NCBI GenBank assembly: GCA_902635545.1
Contig: CACPOL010000005.1
Coordinates: forward strand, 1-64,000
Reading direction: 5' to 3'
Source: an uncultured Pelagibacteraceae bacterium
GTDB taxonomy: Bacteria; Pseudomonadota; Alphaproteobacteria; Pelagibacterales; Pelagibacteraceae
Length of the DNA: 64,000 bases
Shown: one piece after another, positions 29,385 to 43,327 of the stretch
Position numbering within the stretch: position 1 is the stretch's first letter
Layout of the letters: the number at the start of each line of letters is the position of its first letter
Notes under the pieces: model-generated
Databases searched by the model: none
Seen by the model: the letters and a program-made list of their open reading frames with translations, nothing else
What the model was told of the DNA's origin: nothing
Made by a program: the position numbers and the translations under genes

Positions 29385-30503
29385 ATGAATACAAACAAAC
29401 AAATTAAAACTTTACAAATTAAAAAGCCATTAAAACTGGATTGTGGTAAAACTATTAATGACTTTCCGTTAGCTTATGAAACCTATGGATCTTTGAATCA
29501 AAATAAAGATAATGCAATTTTGATTTTTCATGCTTTAACTGGTGATCAATTTGTCACTGGTAAAAATCCAGTAACGAATAAAGATGGATGGTGGTCATAT
29601 GCAGTAGGTCCAAATAAATCTATTGATACAAACAAATTTTTTGTAATTTGTGCAAATGTTATAGGGGGCTGTATGGGTTCTTTTGGTCCTAGTCATCAAA
29701 ATCCTGAAACAAAAAAAATTTATGGTACAGATTTTCCAGTAATCACCATTAATGATATGGTAAACGCTCAAGTAAATTTATTAGAACATTTTGGTATCAA
29801 AAAACTTTTCTCCGTTATTGGTGGCTCAATGGGAGGTATGCAAGTTTTACAATTCGTAAGTAATTTTCCGGAAAAAACAAAAACTGCTGTACCCATCGCA
29901 TGCACTTCAAGTCATTCTGCTCAAAACATCGCATTTAATGAACTAGGAAGACAAGCAATAGCAGCTGACTACAATTGGTCAGATGGAAAATATACTTCAA
30001 AAAATACTGTACCAGATAAAGGGCTAGCAGTAGCAAGAATGGCAGCGCATATCACTTACTTATCAAAAAAAGGTCTTCAAGAAAAATTTGGAAGAAAACT
30101 GCAGGAAAGAGATGATCTAAAATTTGGTTTTGATGCTGACTTTCAAATCGAGAGTTATTTAAGATATCAAGGTTCAGTATTTGTTGATCGCTTTGATGCA
30201 AATAGTTATCTTTATATTACTAGAGCAATGGATTACTTTGACCTTGTTAAACAATTTAAAGGAAATTTATCAAATGCTTTTATAAATACTAAGGCTAAAT
30301 TTTTTGTAATATCCTTTACCTCAGACTGGCTTTATCCTACTCAAGAAAATAAAGAAATAGTTATTGCTCTAAATGCAATTGGTGCAAATGTAGGTTTTGT
30401 AGAAATAGAATCAGATAAAGGACATGACTCATTTTTATTAGATGTTCCAGATTTTTTAAAAGCCTTAAAAAATTTTTTAGAAAAATCATATGTAGAAAAA
30501 TAA
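29385..30503 (+). CDS. metX: Homoserine O-acetyl/succinyltransferase MetX
   Basis: LIFHALTGDQFV, FVICANVIGGCMGSFGPSH, VIGGSMGGMQVLQF nucleophile elbow, DKGHDSFLLD. Confidence 0.95.
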   Translation: MNTNKQIKTLQIKKPLKLDCGKTINDFPLAYETYGSLNQNKDNAILIFHALTGDQFVTGKNPVTNKDGWWSYAVGPNKSIDTNKFFVICANVIGGCMGSFGPSHQNPETKKIYGTDFPVITINDMVNAQVNLLEHFGIKKLFSVIGGSMGGMQVLQFVSNFPEKTKTAVPIACTSSHSAQNIAFNELGRQAIAADYNWSDGKYTSKNTVPDKGLAVARMAAHITYLSKKGLQEKFGRKLQERDDLKFGFDADFQIESYLRYQGSVFVDRFDANSYLYITRAMDYFDLVKQFKGNLSNAFINTKAKFFVISFTSDWLYPTQENKEIVIALNAIGANVGFVEIESDKGHDSFLLDVPDFLKALKNFLEKSYVEK

Positions 30504-30505
30504 TT

Positions 30506-31114
30506 ATGAAATCAGAATATAAAATAATTACTAACATAATTGAAAAAAATACAAGAGTTTTGGATGTTGGGTGTGATGACGGGACTTTGATGGAATTCTT
30601 AAAAAAAAATAAGAATGTTGACATTAGAGGAATTGAAATTTCAAAAGAAAAAGTGCAAACATGTATTTCAAAAGGGCTGACAGTTATTGAAGGTAATGCT
30701 GAGATTGATTTAAAACAATTTCCTAATAATTCCTTCGATTATGTTGTTCTAGGACAAACACTTCAGGCTTTTATAAATCCTGAAATAGTGATTAAAGAAT
30801 TATTAAGAGTCGGAAAAAAAGCAATAGTTACTATTCCAAATTTTGGTCACTGGAAAGTAAGGTTAAATTTATTGATTAAAGGAACAATGCCAATTACTAA
30901 GTCTCTACCTAATGATTGGTATAATACTCCAAATATTCATATGTGCACAATAAAAGATTTTGTAAAATTTTCTAAAATTATTGATTTCAAAATCTTTAAA
31001 TCTCTTGCTTTGGTTAACAAAAATGTATCAAATATTAATAATTCAAATTTATTTTTTAAAAATTTGTTTGCAGAACTTGGTATTTTTTTGATTGAAAAAA
31101 AAAATGAAAATTGA
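30506..31114 (+). CDS. metW: Methionine biosynthesis protein MetW
   Basis: RVLDVGCDDGTLMEFL; DYVVLGQTLQAF; TIPNFGHWKVRLNLLIKGTMPIT; follows metX. Confidence 0.93.
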   Translation: MKSEYKIITNIIEKNTRVLDVGCDDGTLMEFLKKNKNVDIRGIEISKEKVQTCISKGLTVIEGNAEIDLKQFPNNSFDYVVLGQTLQAFINPEIVIKELLRVGKKAIVTIPNFGHWKVRLNLLIKGTMPITKSLPNDWYNTPNIHMCTIKDFVKFSKIIDFKIFKSLALVNKNVSNINNSNLFFKNLFAELGIFLIEKKNEN

Positions 31115-31823
31115 AATAATTAAGTGTTTAGAGGACAATTATAGCTATCTAATAATAGATGAAAATAAGCAAATCGCTTGTGTGGTAGATCCTAGCGAAG
31201 CTAAGCCAATTATTCATCATATTGAGAAAAATAAAGTGGAACTAAAATATATACTTAATACTCATCATCATTACGATCATGTTGGGGGAAATGTAGAATT
31301 AAAAAAAAGATACAATTCTCATGTGATAGGTTTTGAAGGCGATAAAGAAAGAATACCAGGGATAGATGAACTTGTTGTAGATAATCAAATTTGGAAAAAA
31401 GATAATTTTGAAGCAAAAATTTATCATATTCCAGGTCATACAAAAGGACATATCGCTTTTCATTTTTACAAGGAAAAAAAAATTTTTACAGGTGATACTT
31501 TATTTTCTCTTGGGTGTGGTAGAATTTTTGAGGGAACATACGAGCAAATGTTTAATTCTTTAAATAGAATAAAAAAATTACAAAAAGATACTAAAATTTA
31601 TTGTGGTCATGAATATACTTTACAGAATTCTAATTTCTGTCTTAAACATGATCCTAAAAATTTAAAACTCTTAGAAAAAATAAAATTAATTAAAGAAAAA
31701 ATAAAAAATAACTTACCTTCAGTTCCAACAATTTTAGTAGACGAAATAGAGTGTAATGCATTTTTAAAAGCTAAAGATTTAGAAAGTTTTTCAAAATTAA
31801 GAGATTTAAAGGATAATTTTTAA
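31104..31823 (+). CDS. gloB: Hydroxyacylglutathione hydrolase (glyoxalase II)
   Basis: THHHYDHVGGN, HIPGHTKGHIAFHF, YCGHEYTLQN. ATG at 31104 preferred over the TTG at 31092. Confidence 0.92.
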   Translation: MKIEIIKCLEDNYSYLIIDENKQIACVVDPSEAKPIIHHIEKNKVELKYILNTHHHYDHVGGNVELKKRYNSHVIGFEGDKERIPGIDELVVDNQIWKKDNFEAKIYHIPGHTKGHIAFHFYKEKKIFTGDTLFSLGCGRIFEGTYEQMFNSLNRIKKLQKDTKIYCGHEYTLQNSNFCLKHDPKNLKLLEKIKLIKEKIKNNLPSVPTILVDEIECNAFLKAKDLESFSKLRDLKDNF

Positions 31824-31833
31824 CTTATATAGC

Positions 31834-31861
31834 TTGACTAAAGCATAGCTCGGACTATATT
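31834..31861 (+). promoter_or_regulatory. Promoter of rplU-rpmA-obgE
   Basis: TTGACT (31834-31839), 16-nt spacer, TATATT (31856-31861). Confidence 0.6.
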
Positions 31862-31888
31862 GCGATAACTAAAAATTACAATATCATT

Positions 31889-32308
31889 ATGTCTTACGCA
31901 GTTATACAAACAGGTGGAAAACAATATAAAGTAAAATCTGGTCAAATCATAAAAATTGAGAAATTACCGGATTCTAAACCTGAAACTAAAATAGAATTTA
32001 AAGAAATTTTAGCATATGGAGATAATAAAATAATAGAACTTGGTACTCCAACAATACAAGGTGCCAAAGTGGAAGCAAATTTAATCAAAAACAGTAAAAA
32101 TAGAACTGTTTTAATATTTAAAAAAAGACGAAGACAAAATTCAAGAAGAAAAAATGGTCATAGACAAAAATATTCAATGATTAGAATAGAGAAGATATTT
32201 TCTAAAGATGGAAAAGTTTTATCAGAGGCTGAAAAGATGAAAAAACAAACTCAAAAAGATGAAAAAAAAACAATAAAAAAAGTTGAAAAAAAAGAATTAA
32301 ATAAATAA
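31889..32308 (+). CDS. rplU: 50S ribosomal protein L21 with Lys-rich C-terminal extension
   Basis: MSYAVIQTGGKQYKVKSGQIIKIEKL; FKKRRRQNSRRKNGHRQ. Confidence 0.96.
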   Translation: MSYAVIQTGGKQYKVKSGQIIKIEKLPDSKPETKIEFKEILAYGDNKIIELGTPTIQGAKVEANLIKNSKNRTVLIFKKRRRQNSRRKNGHRQKYSMIRIEKIFSKDGKVLSEAEKMKKQTQKDEKKTIKKVEKKELNK

Positions 32309-32320
32309 ATTAGGTTTATA

Positions 32321-32575
32321 ATGGCAACAAAAAAAGCAGGTGGATCATCTAGAAACGGACGTGACAGTGCAGGTCGTAGACTTGGTGTTAAAAAGTATGG
32401 TGGAGAGAAAGTAATACCTGGAAATATAATAGTAAGACAAAGAGGTACAAAAATATTTCCTGGAGAAAACGTTGGAATGGGTAAAGACCACTCAATTTTT
32501 TCTGTCATCAAAGGTAAAGTAGTATTTAAGAAAACAAAATCAGACAGAACATTTGTTTCAGTAAAACCCAATTAA
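32321..32575 (+). CDS. rpmA: 50S ribosomal protein L27
   Basis: [28 protein letters not shown]. Confidence 0.97.
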   Translation: MATKKAGGSSRNGRDSAGRRLGVKKYGGEKVIPGNIIVRQRGTKIFPGENVGMGKDHSIFSVIKGKVVFKKTKSDRTFVSVKPN

Positions 32576-32578
32576 TAG

Positions 32579-34685
<2,107 letters not shown>

Positions 34686-35936
34686 ATGAAAAATATTTTA
34701 AAAAAAATTGGAATTAACGCAAAAAATGCCTCTATAAATAAGATTGATACAAATTTAAAAAATAAAGTTCTTAAAACATTTGTTTCACTTATTGATAAAG
34801 AGAAGGATTTTATTATTAAACAAAATAAAAAAGATCTAATTTATGCCTCAAAAAAAAATTTAAAAAAAAACTTAATTGACAGGCTTACTTTAAATGAAAA
34901 TAAGATTACTCAAATCCAAAAATCTTTAATAGAAATTATTAAATTAAAAGACCCTGTTAATAAAATTTTAGATAAATGGAAAAGACCTAATGGATTAAAT
35001 ATTTCAAAAATATCAGTACCAATAGGTGTCATAGGAGTTATTTATGAAAGTCGACCAAATGTGACCTCAGATGTTGCATCATTATGTTTTAAATCTGGAA
35101 ATGCGGTTATATTAAAAGGTGGTTCTGAAGCTATTAATAGCAATAAGATTTTAGCAAAACTCTTTCGAAAAGCATTGAAAATTAATAAAGTTGATGAAAA
35201 TTTTGTACAATTTATAAACATAAAAAATAGGTTAGTTGTCGATCATATGCTTTCTAATATGAGAAGTTATATAGATGTCATAATTCCTCGAGGTGGAAAA
35301 AATTTAGTTAAAAAAATACAAGAATTATCAAAAATACCTTTTATAGGTCACTTGGAGGGCATCTGCCATACATATGTTGATAAAGAAGCGGATTTAAAAA
35401 TGGCAACAAATATTTTGATCAATGCGAAATTAAGAAATACAAGTATCTGTGGTGCAACCGAAACAATTTTAATCCATAAAGATATATTAAAAAAATTTTG
35501 CAAACCATTTTTAGAAAAACTTATTAAAAAAAATTGTAAAATTTATGGTGATAGCAAAATAAGAAAATTTTATAAAAGTAAAGTTATAATTGCAAAAGAA
35601 AGGAATTGGTCAACTGAATATCTATCTGCAGCAGTATCTATAAAATCTGTAAATAATTCTAATTCAGCAATTTTACATATAAATAAATATGGAACTATGC
35701 ATACAGATGCTATTATAACAAATAATAAAATAACTGCTAAAAACTTTTTAAGAAATATTAAGAGTTCTATTGCAATGCATAATACATCAACACAATTTGC
35801 AGATGGTGGAGAATTTGGCTTTGGTGGAGAGGTTGGAATTTCAACAAATACATTACCTCCAAGAGGACCTGTCGGACTAAATCAACTTGTGTCTTATAAA
35901 TATGAAATCACGAGCAAAGGCAAAACTAGAAAATAA
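34686..35936 (+). CDS. proA: Gamma-glutamyl phosphate reductase
   Basis: IGVIYESRPNVTSDVASLCFKSGNAVILKGGSEA; NTSICGATETILIH. Confidence 0.95.
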   Translation: MKNILKKIGINAKNASINKIDTNLKNKVLKTFVSLIDKEKDFIIKQNKKDLIYASKKNLKKNLIDRLTLNENKITQIQKSLIEIIKLKDPVNKILDKWKRPNGLNISKISVPIGVIGVIYESRPNVTSDVASLCFKSGNAVILKGGSEAINSNKILAKLFRKALKINKVDENFVQFINIKNRLVVDHMLSNMRSYIDVIIPRGGKNLVKKIQELSKIPFIGHLEGICHTYVDKEADLKMATNILINAKLRNTSICGATETILIHKDILKKFCKPFLEKLIKKNCKIYGDSKIRKFYKSKVIIAKERNWSTEYLSAAVSIKSVNNSNSAILHINKYGTMHTDAIITNNKITAKNFLRNIKSSIAMHNTSTQFADGGEFGFGGEVGISTNTLPPRGPVGLNQLVSYKYEITSKGKTRK

Positions 35937-36459
35937 TTTGAATAATAAAAAAATACCAATAGGAATTTTAGGAGGTTCCTTTGATCCAGCACATAAAGGG
36001 CATTTATCTATTTCTTTAGTATCAAAAAAAAAATTTAAATTAAAATATATCATATGGGCAATTACTTTAAAAAATCCTTTTAAGAAGAAAAGTTTTTTAA
36101 GTTTAAAAGAAAGAATTAAAATTTGCAAAAAATTAATAGGTTCAAAAAAATTTATAAAGATTAGATTTTTTGAAAAAAAAATTCATTCAAATAAAACTGT
36201 CGATTTAATCAATTATTTAAAAAAAGATAAAAAAATTGAAATTTACCTTATAATTGGTGCGGATAATTTAATTAATTTTCACAAATGGCATAAATGGAAA
36301 TCAATATCAAAAAAATGTAATATTTTAGTATTTGATCGAGGTGGCTATAAAACTAAATCTCTTAAATCTGTTGCATATCAACAGCTAGATAAAAAATGTT
36401 TGAGATTTGTTAAATTTAAAAAGATCAATATTTCATCTTCTCAATTAAGAAAAATTTGA
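35887..36459 (+). CDS. nadD: Nicotinate-nucleotide adenylyltransferase
   Basis: PIGILGGSFDPAHKGHLSISL; NPFKKKSFLSLKERI; start uncertain (overlaps proA). Confidence 0.9.
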   Translation: MCLINMKSRAKAKLENNLNNKKIPIGILGGSFDPAHKGHLSISLVSKKKFKLKYIIWAITLKNPFKKKSFLSLKERIKICKKLIGSKKFIKIRFFEKKIHSNKTVDLINYLKKDKKIEIYLIIGADNLINFHKWHKWKSISKKCNILVFDRGGYKTKSLKSVAYQQLDKKCLRFVKFKKINISSSQLRKI

Positions 36460-36474
36460 TAAGGTAAATAATTA

Positions 36475-36825
36475 ATGGATAAAATTTCTGACCTTAAAAA
36501 AAAAATAATCAAAACTTTAGATATAAATAAGGCTTTAGACATAATTGAAATTGATTTAAAAGATAAAAGTTCTATGGCAGACTACATGATTATTGCGAGC
36601 GGAACTTCTTCTAGACATATTCAATCCTTATCTGAACAAGTTTTGGAAAAATTAAAAGAAAATGGAATATTAAATTCTAAAATTGAAGGAAAGGATAGCA
36701 ATGAATGGAAGCTTGTTGATGGTATAGATTTAATAATTCATATTTTTCACCCTGAAAAAAGAAAATTTTATGAAATCGAAAAAATTTGGTCAGAATTAAT
36801 TCCTAAAGAAAAACTTATTATATGA
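36475..36825 (+). CDS. rsfS: Ribosome silencing factor RsfS
   Basis: KALDIIEIDLKDKSSMADYMIIASGTSSRHIQSL; EWKLVDGIDLIIHIFHPEKRKFYEIEKIW. Confidence 0.94.
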   Translation: MDKISDLKKKIIKTLDINKALDIIEIDLKDKSSMADYMIIASGTSSRHIQSLSEQVLEKLKENGILNSKIEGKDSNEWKLVDGIDLIIHIFHPEKRKFYEIEKIWSELIPKEKLII

Positions 36826-37961
36826 GAAAATTAAAAATATCACTTATTATATTTTTTCTGTTTATCACTAAGAGCAATCTTTATGCGAATAATAATGAGG
36901 AAATTTATAAAAAAATCGATCTATTTGGAGAAGTCATAGAGAAAATTAATAAAGAATATGTTGAGGAAGTAGACACCTCAAAAAATATGGATGCTGCTAT
37001 TAATGGCCTCCTTCAATCATTAGATCCTTATTCTGCATATATGTCGCCCGAAAATTTTGGAGAAATGCAGACAGAGACTAGTGGAGAGTTTGGTGGATTA
37101 GGAATTGAGGTTAGTATGGAGGCAGGTGTTGTAAAAGTTATATCGCCAATAGATGACACTCCGGCTTCTAGAGCTGGAATAAAAGCTGGTGATTTTATTG
37201 TTAAAATAAATGATATTCAGGTTCAAGGTAAATCTTTAACTGAAGCTGTTGAATTAATGAGAGGTCCAGTTGGCTCTGGAATAGAGATTACAGTTAGAAG
37301 AAGAGGAGAAAAAAAAGCATTAATTTTTAATATCATAAGAGAAATTATTGAAATTCAATCTGTAAAGTCCAAACTTATAGAAAATAATATTGGATATATA
37401 AGATTAACATCATTTAATGAAAATAGTAGTGAACAAATTAAAAATAGAATTAAAAAATTAAATGAAAATAAAAATTTAAAAGCTTTTATTTTAGATTTAA
37501 GAAACAATCCAGGTGGTTTATTATCTCAAGCAATACGTATTACTGATTTCTTTTTGGAAAACGGTGAAATAGTTTCTACAAAAAGTCGTAAATTATCAGA
37601 GAATAGAAAATGGTTTGCAAAAGATGGAGATCTTACAAATGGAAAAACTTTGATTGTTCTTATAAACTATGGTTCTGCATCCGCATCTGAAATTGTTGCT
37701 GGAGCTTTAAAAGACCATAAAAGAGCAGTAGTTATTGGGGAAAGCAGTTTTGGTAAGGGGTCAGTTCAATCAATTATCCCTTTAAAAAATAAGGGAGCAA
37801 TAAGATTAACTATCGCTAAATACTATCTTCCGTCAGGAAAATCTATTTCTGAAGTTGGTGTTACTCCTGATATTCAAGTGGGAGAAGACTCTGAAGATTT
37901 TAGAATAAATACTGATACTGATAATCAGCTAAAATTTGCAGTTAAATTACTTAATGGATAA
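36822..37961 (+). CDS. ctpA: Carboxy-terminal processing protease (PDZ, S41)
   Basis: PDZ domain, ILDLRNNPGGLLSQA, GSASASEIVAGALKD, GKGSVQSIIPL. Confidence 0.94.
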   Translation: MRKLKISLIIFFLFITKSNLYANNNEEIYKKIDLFGEVIEKINKEYVEEVDTSKNMDAAINGLLQSLDPYSAYMSPENFGEMQTETSGEFGGLGIEVSMEAGVVKVISPIDDTPASRAGIKAGDFIVKINDIQVQGKSLTEAVELMRGPVGSGIEITVRRRGEKKALIFNIIREIIEIQSVKSKLIENNIGYIRLTSFNENSSEQIKNRIKKLNENKNLKAFILDLRNNPGGLLSQAIRITDFFLENGEIVSTKSRKLSENRKWFAKDGDLTNGKTLIVLINYGSASASEIVAGALKDHKRAVVIGESSFGKGSVQSIIPLKNKGAIRLTIAKYYLPSGKSISEVGVTPDIQVGEDSEDFRINTDTDNQLKFAVKLLNG

Positions 37962-38437
37962 TGAAAAATAATTATGAAAATTTGCCCTTAAGAAATGGTG
38001 TAGGAATTGTAGTAATTAATAAAGAAAATAAAGTTTTTGTTGCAAAAAGAATTGATAATCCCAAAAATTTTTGGCAGATGCCTCAAGGTGGAGTTGATGA
38101 TGGTGAAGATTTTTTATCTGCTGCTTATAGAGAGTTAGAAGAGGAGACAAGCATTAAAAATGTTGAACTTATTCAAGAAATCGAGGGTACTTTAACTTAT
38201 GAACTTCCAAAACATTTATTAGGTATAATATGGAAAGGTAAATATAAAGGTCAAAAACAGAAATGGTTTTTAATGAGATACCTTGGAAAAGATAGTGATA
38301 TTAATATAAAAACAAATAAACCTGAATTTTTTCAATGGAAATGGATTGATTTGGATATGATTACCGATGTAGTTGTAGATTTTAAGCATCATGTCTACAA
38401 AGAGCTCAAGGAAAAAATAAAAAAAATAATTAATTAA
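37961..38437 (+). CDS. rppH: RNA pyrophosphohydrolase (Nudix)
   Basis: FWQMPQGGVDDGEDFLSAAYRELEEETSI Nudix box. Confidence 0.93.
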   Translation: MKNNYENLPLRNGVGIVVINKENKVFVAKRIDNPKNFWQMPQGGVDDGEDFLSAAYRELEEETSIKNVELIQEIEGTLTYELPKHLLGIIWKGKYKGQKQKWFLMRYLGKDSDINIKTNKPEFFQWKWIDLDMITDVVVDFKHHVYKELKEKIKKIIN

Positions 38438-38821
38438 TTGTTTTCAAAACTTCAATTTTTTGATCAATTAAATATTTAGATTGATCACTTATTTCAAGTT
38501 TTTTGTTTTCTTCTTCAGCAATTTTTAATAAATCTTGAATTTTACTTTGTTCAAAATTTTTTAAATTATAAATAGAACTTGTTAGTATAGATAAATTATT
38601 ATTCTTAAATTCTACAATTCCGTCCTCTGTATAAAACTTTTCTTCTCCAGATTTTGAATAAATTGTTATTATACCTGGCTTTAAAAATGATATTAATGAA
38701 ATATGATTTTTTAAAATTCCCATCTCTCCTTCAAAAGCTGGAATAATTACCTCAGTAACGTCCTCTTTTTCTAAAAAAGACTTATCCGGGTTTACAATTT
38801 CGATTTTAAACTCTTCTGTCA

Positions 38822-38822
<1 letters not shown>
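38430..38822 (-). CDS. atpC: ATP synthase epsilon subunit
   Basis: EIVNPDKSFLEKEDVTEVIIPAFEGEMGILKNH; position in atpHAGDC. Confidence 0.93.
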
Positions 38823-41118
<2,296 letters not shown>

Positions 41119-41124
41119 AAAATA

Positions 41125-42660
41125 TTAAGATTTAAGATTATTTTTTAATTGTTTAATTATATCAATTAGAATTTTTTCAGAACCTTCTTCAATTTTTCCA
41201 GAGCTTAAAATGTTATCAATTAAATCAGGTTTATCTGATTTACACTTCTCGATTATCTTTTTTTCAAAGTCAGCTATGTCCTTGATATTTACATCATCTA
41301 AATAGCCCTTTACTCCACAAAAAATTGAAATAACTTGTTCTGCTACCGTCATTGGAGAATATTGTTTTTGTTTTAATAATTCTGTTAATTTAGAACCTCT
41401 ATTCAACAATTGTTGTGTAGAAGCATCCAAATCAGATCCGAATTGAGCAAACGCAGCCATCTCTCTATACTGAGCTAATTCTAGCTTCATTGAACCTGAA
41501 ACTTTCTTCATTGCTTTTGTTTGTGCAGCAGATCCAACTCTAGAGACTGATAAGCCAACATTAATTGCCGGCCTTATGCCTTGATTAAATAATTCAGTTT
41601 CTAAAAAAATTTGGCCATCAGTTATAGAAATTACATTTGTTGGAATATATGCTGATACGTCTCCTCCTTGAGTTTCAATAATAGGTAAAGCAGTTAAAGA
41701 GCCACCTCCATGTTCGTCACTTAGTTTTGCAGCTCTCTCAAGTAGTCTGCTGTGAAGATAAAACACGTCGCCCGGATAAGCTTCTCTTCCTGGAGGTCTT
41801 CTTAATATAAGTGACATTTGTCTATAAGCTACTGCTTGTTTAGACAAATCATCGTAAATAATTAATGCATGCATTCCGTTATCTCGAAAATATTCACCCA
41901 TGGCACAACCTGTATAAGGAGCTAAAAATTGAAGAGGTGCCGAGTCTGATGCAGTTGCAGCAACAATTGTTGTATACTCCATTGCACCGGCCTCTTCTAA
42001 AGTTTTTTGAATTTGTCTTACTGTTGATCTCTTTTGTCCAACTGCAACGTAAATGCAATAAAGTTTCTGTTTTTCGTCACCAGAATCATTAATCTTTTTT
42101 TGATTAATTATTGCATCGATTGCTACTGCTGTTTTACCGGTTTGTCTATCCCCAATAATTAACTCTCTTTGTCCTCTTCCAATTGGAACAAGACTATCAA
42201 TTGATTTTAGACCTGTTTGCATAGGCTCACTAACTGATTGTCTTGGAATGATTCCTGGAGCCTTCACCTCTACTCTACTTTTTTTTATTCCTTTATCTAA
42301 AGCTCCCTTGCCATCTATCGGGTTACCTAATCCATCAACTACTCTACCTAAAAGCTCTTTACCCACTGGTGTATCAACAATACTTCCAGTTCTTTTTACG
42401 ACATCACCTTCTTTAATATTTCTATCATCACCGAAAATTACTACCCCCACATTCTCACTCTCCAAATTCAAAGCCATACCTTTGGAACCATCAGAAAATT
42501 CAACCATCTCACCAGCTTGAACATTATCCAAACCATAAATTCTTGCGATACCATCACCTACTGATAAAACTTGTCCAACTTCAGATATTTCTGCTTTTTC
42601 TCCAAAATTTTTAATTTGTTCTTTTAAAATTTTTGTTACTTCTGAAGGATTTATTTCCAT
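41125..42660 (-). CDS. atpA: ATP synthase alpha subunit
   Basis: [40 protein letters not shown]. Confidence 0.98.
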   Translation of the reverse strand: MEINPSEVTKILKEQIKNFGEKAEISEVGQVLSVGDGIARIYGLDNVQAGEMVEFSDGSKGMALNLESENVGVVIFGDDRNIKEGDVVKRTGSIVDTPVGKELLGRVVDGLGNPIDGKGALDKGIKKSRVEVKAPGIIPRQSVSEPMQTGLKSIDSLVPIGRGQRELIIGDRQTGKTAVAIDAIINQKKINDSGDEKQKLYCIYVAVGQKRSTVRQIQKTLEEAGAMEYTTIVAATASDSAPLQFLAPYTGCAMGEYFRDNGMHALIIYDDLSKQAVAYRQMSLILRRPPGREAYPGDVFYLHSRLLERAAKLSDEHGGGSLTALPIIETQGGDVSAYIPTNVISITDGQIFLETELFNQGIRPAINVGLSVSRVGSAAQTKAMKKVSGSMKLELAQYREMAAFAQFGSDLDASTQQLLNRGSKLTELLKQKQYSPMTVAEQVISIFCGVKGYLDDVNIKDIADFEKKIIEKCKSDKPDLIDNILSSGKIEEGSEKILIDIIKQLKNNLKS

Positions 42661-42661
42661 A

Positions 42662-43219
42662 TTAAGCCTCTATCATTCTATTTTCTATTTGTTGTAATTT
42701 TTTTTTTATGGAAGTGTCAATCATTGTGCTTCCTACTTGCAAAACTAGACCTCCAATTAAACTTTTATCATGTTTATAATTTAATTTTATTTTTGATTTA
42801 AAATTTTTTGATAATTCCTCAGTTATATTGTTAATTTCATCTGTATTCAATTCTTTTGCAGAATTAATTTCTGCTTTAAGCTCACCTCTTTTTTGAGAAC
42901 AAATTTCAATAAAATTTTTTAAAATTTGATCAATATAAAAAAATCTTCTTTTTATAATTAATAGGTTTAAAAAATTTTTGAATAATAATTCTATTTTTGA
43001 AATTTTAGATATCTTATTTACAATATTCATTAAATCTTCTCTATTAGTTGTGGGATCTTTAATCAAATTATTAAAATCTTTATTAACAGATATCAAATTT
43101 GAAAAAGCTAATGAATTTTGTTCTACTTGGACAAGTAAATTTGTTTCACTTGCTAGTTCATACAAAGCTAAAGAATATCTTTTAGCTGTTGTGTCAGAAA
43201 ATTCTTTCTTAATACTCAA
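42662..43219 (-). CDS. atpH: ATP synthase delta subunit
   Basis: [12 protein letters not shown]...; [25 protein letters not shown]. Confidence 0.93.
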   Translation of the reverse strand: MSIKKEFSDTTAKRYSLALYELASETNLLVQVEQNSLAFSNLISVNKDFNNLIKDPTTNREDLMNIVNKISKISKIELLFKNFLNLLIIKRRFFYIDQILKNFIEICSQKRGELKAEINSAKELNTDEINNITEELSKNFKSKIKLNYKHDKSLIGGLVLQVGSTMIDTSIKKKLQQIENRMIEA

Positions 43220-43327
43220 TTAATAACCTCAAAATATTGATAATTTATTATAAAACACAATTTAATTAACATATGGCTCTAAGGTCTTCAAGCAACACAT
43301 TTGGGAAAAAATGACTTTTTTTTCGGT

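Noticed and set aside
32251-32571. 106-aa minus-strand ORF opposite rpmA
   Set aside because: Mirror of the L27 coding region and the Lys-rich rplU tail; no credible start context.
43220-43327. TTGAAG...TAATTA promoter-like boxes upstream of atpH
   Set aside because: Plausible location for the atp operon promoter, but the boxes are too weak to distinguish from AT-rich background.
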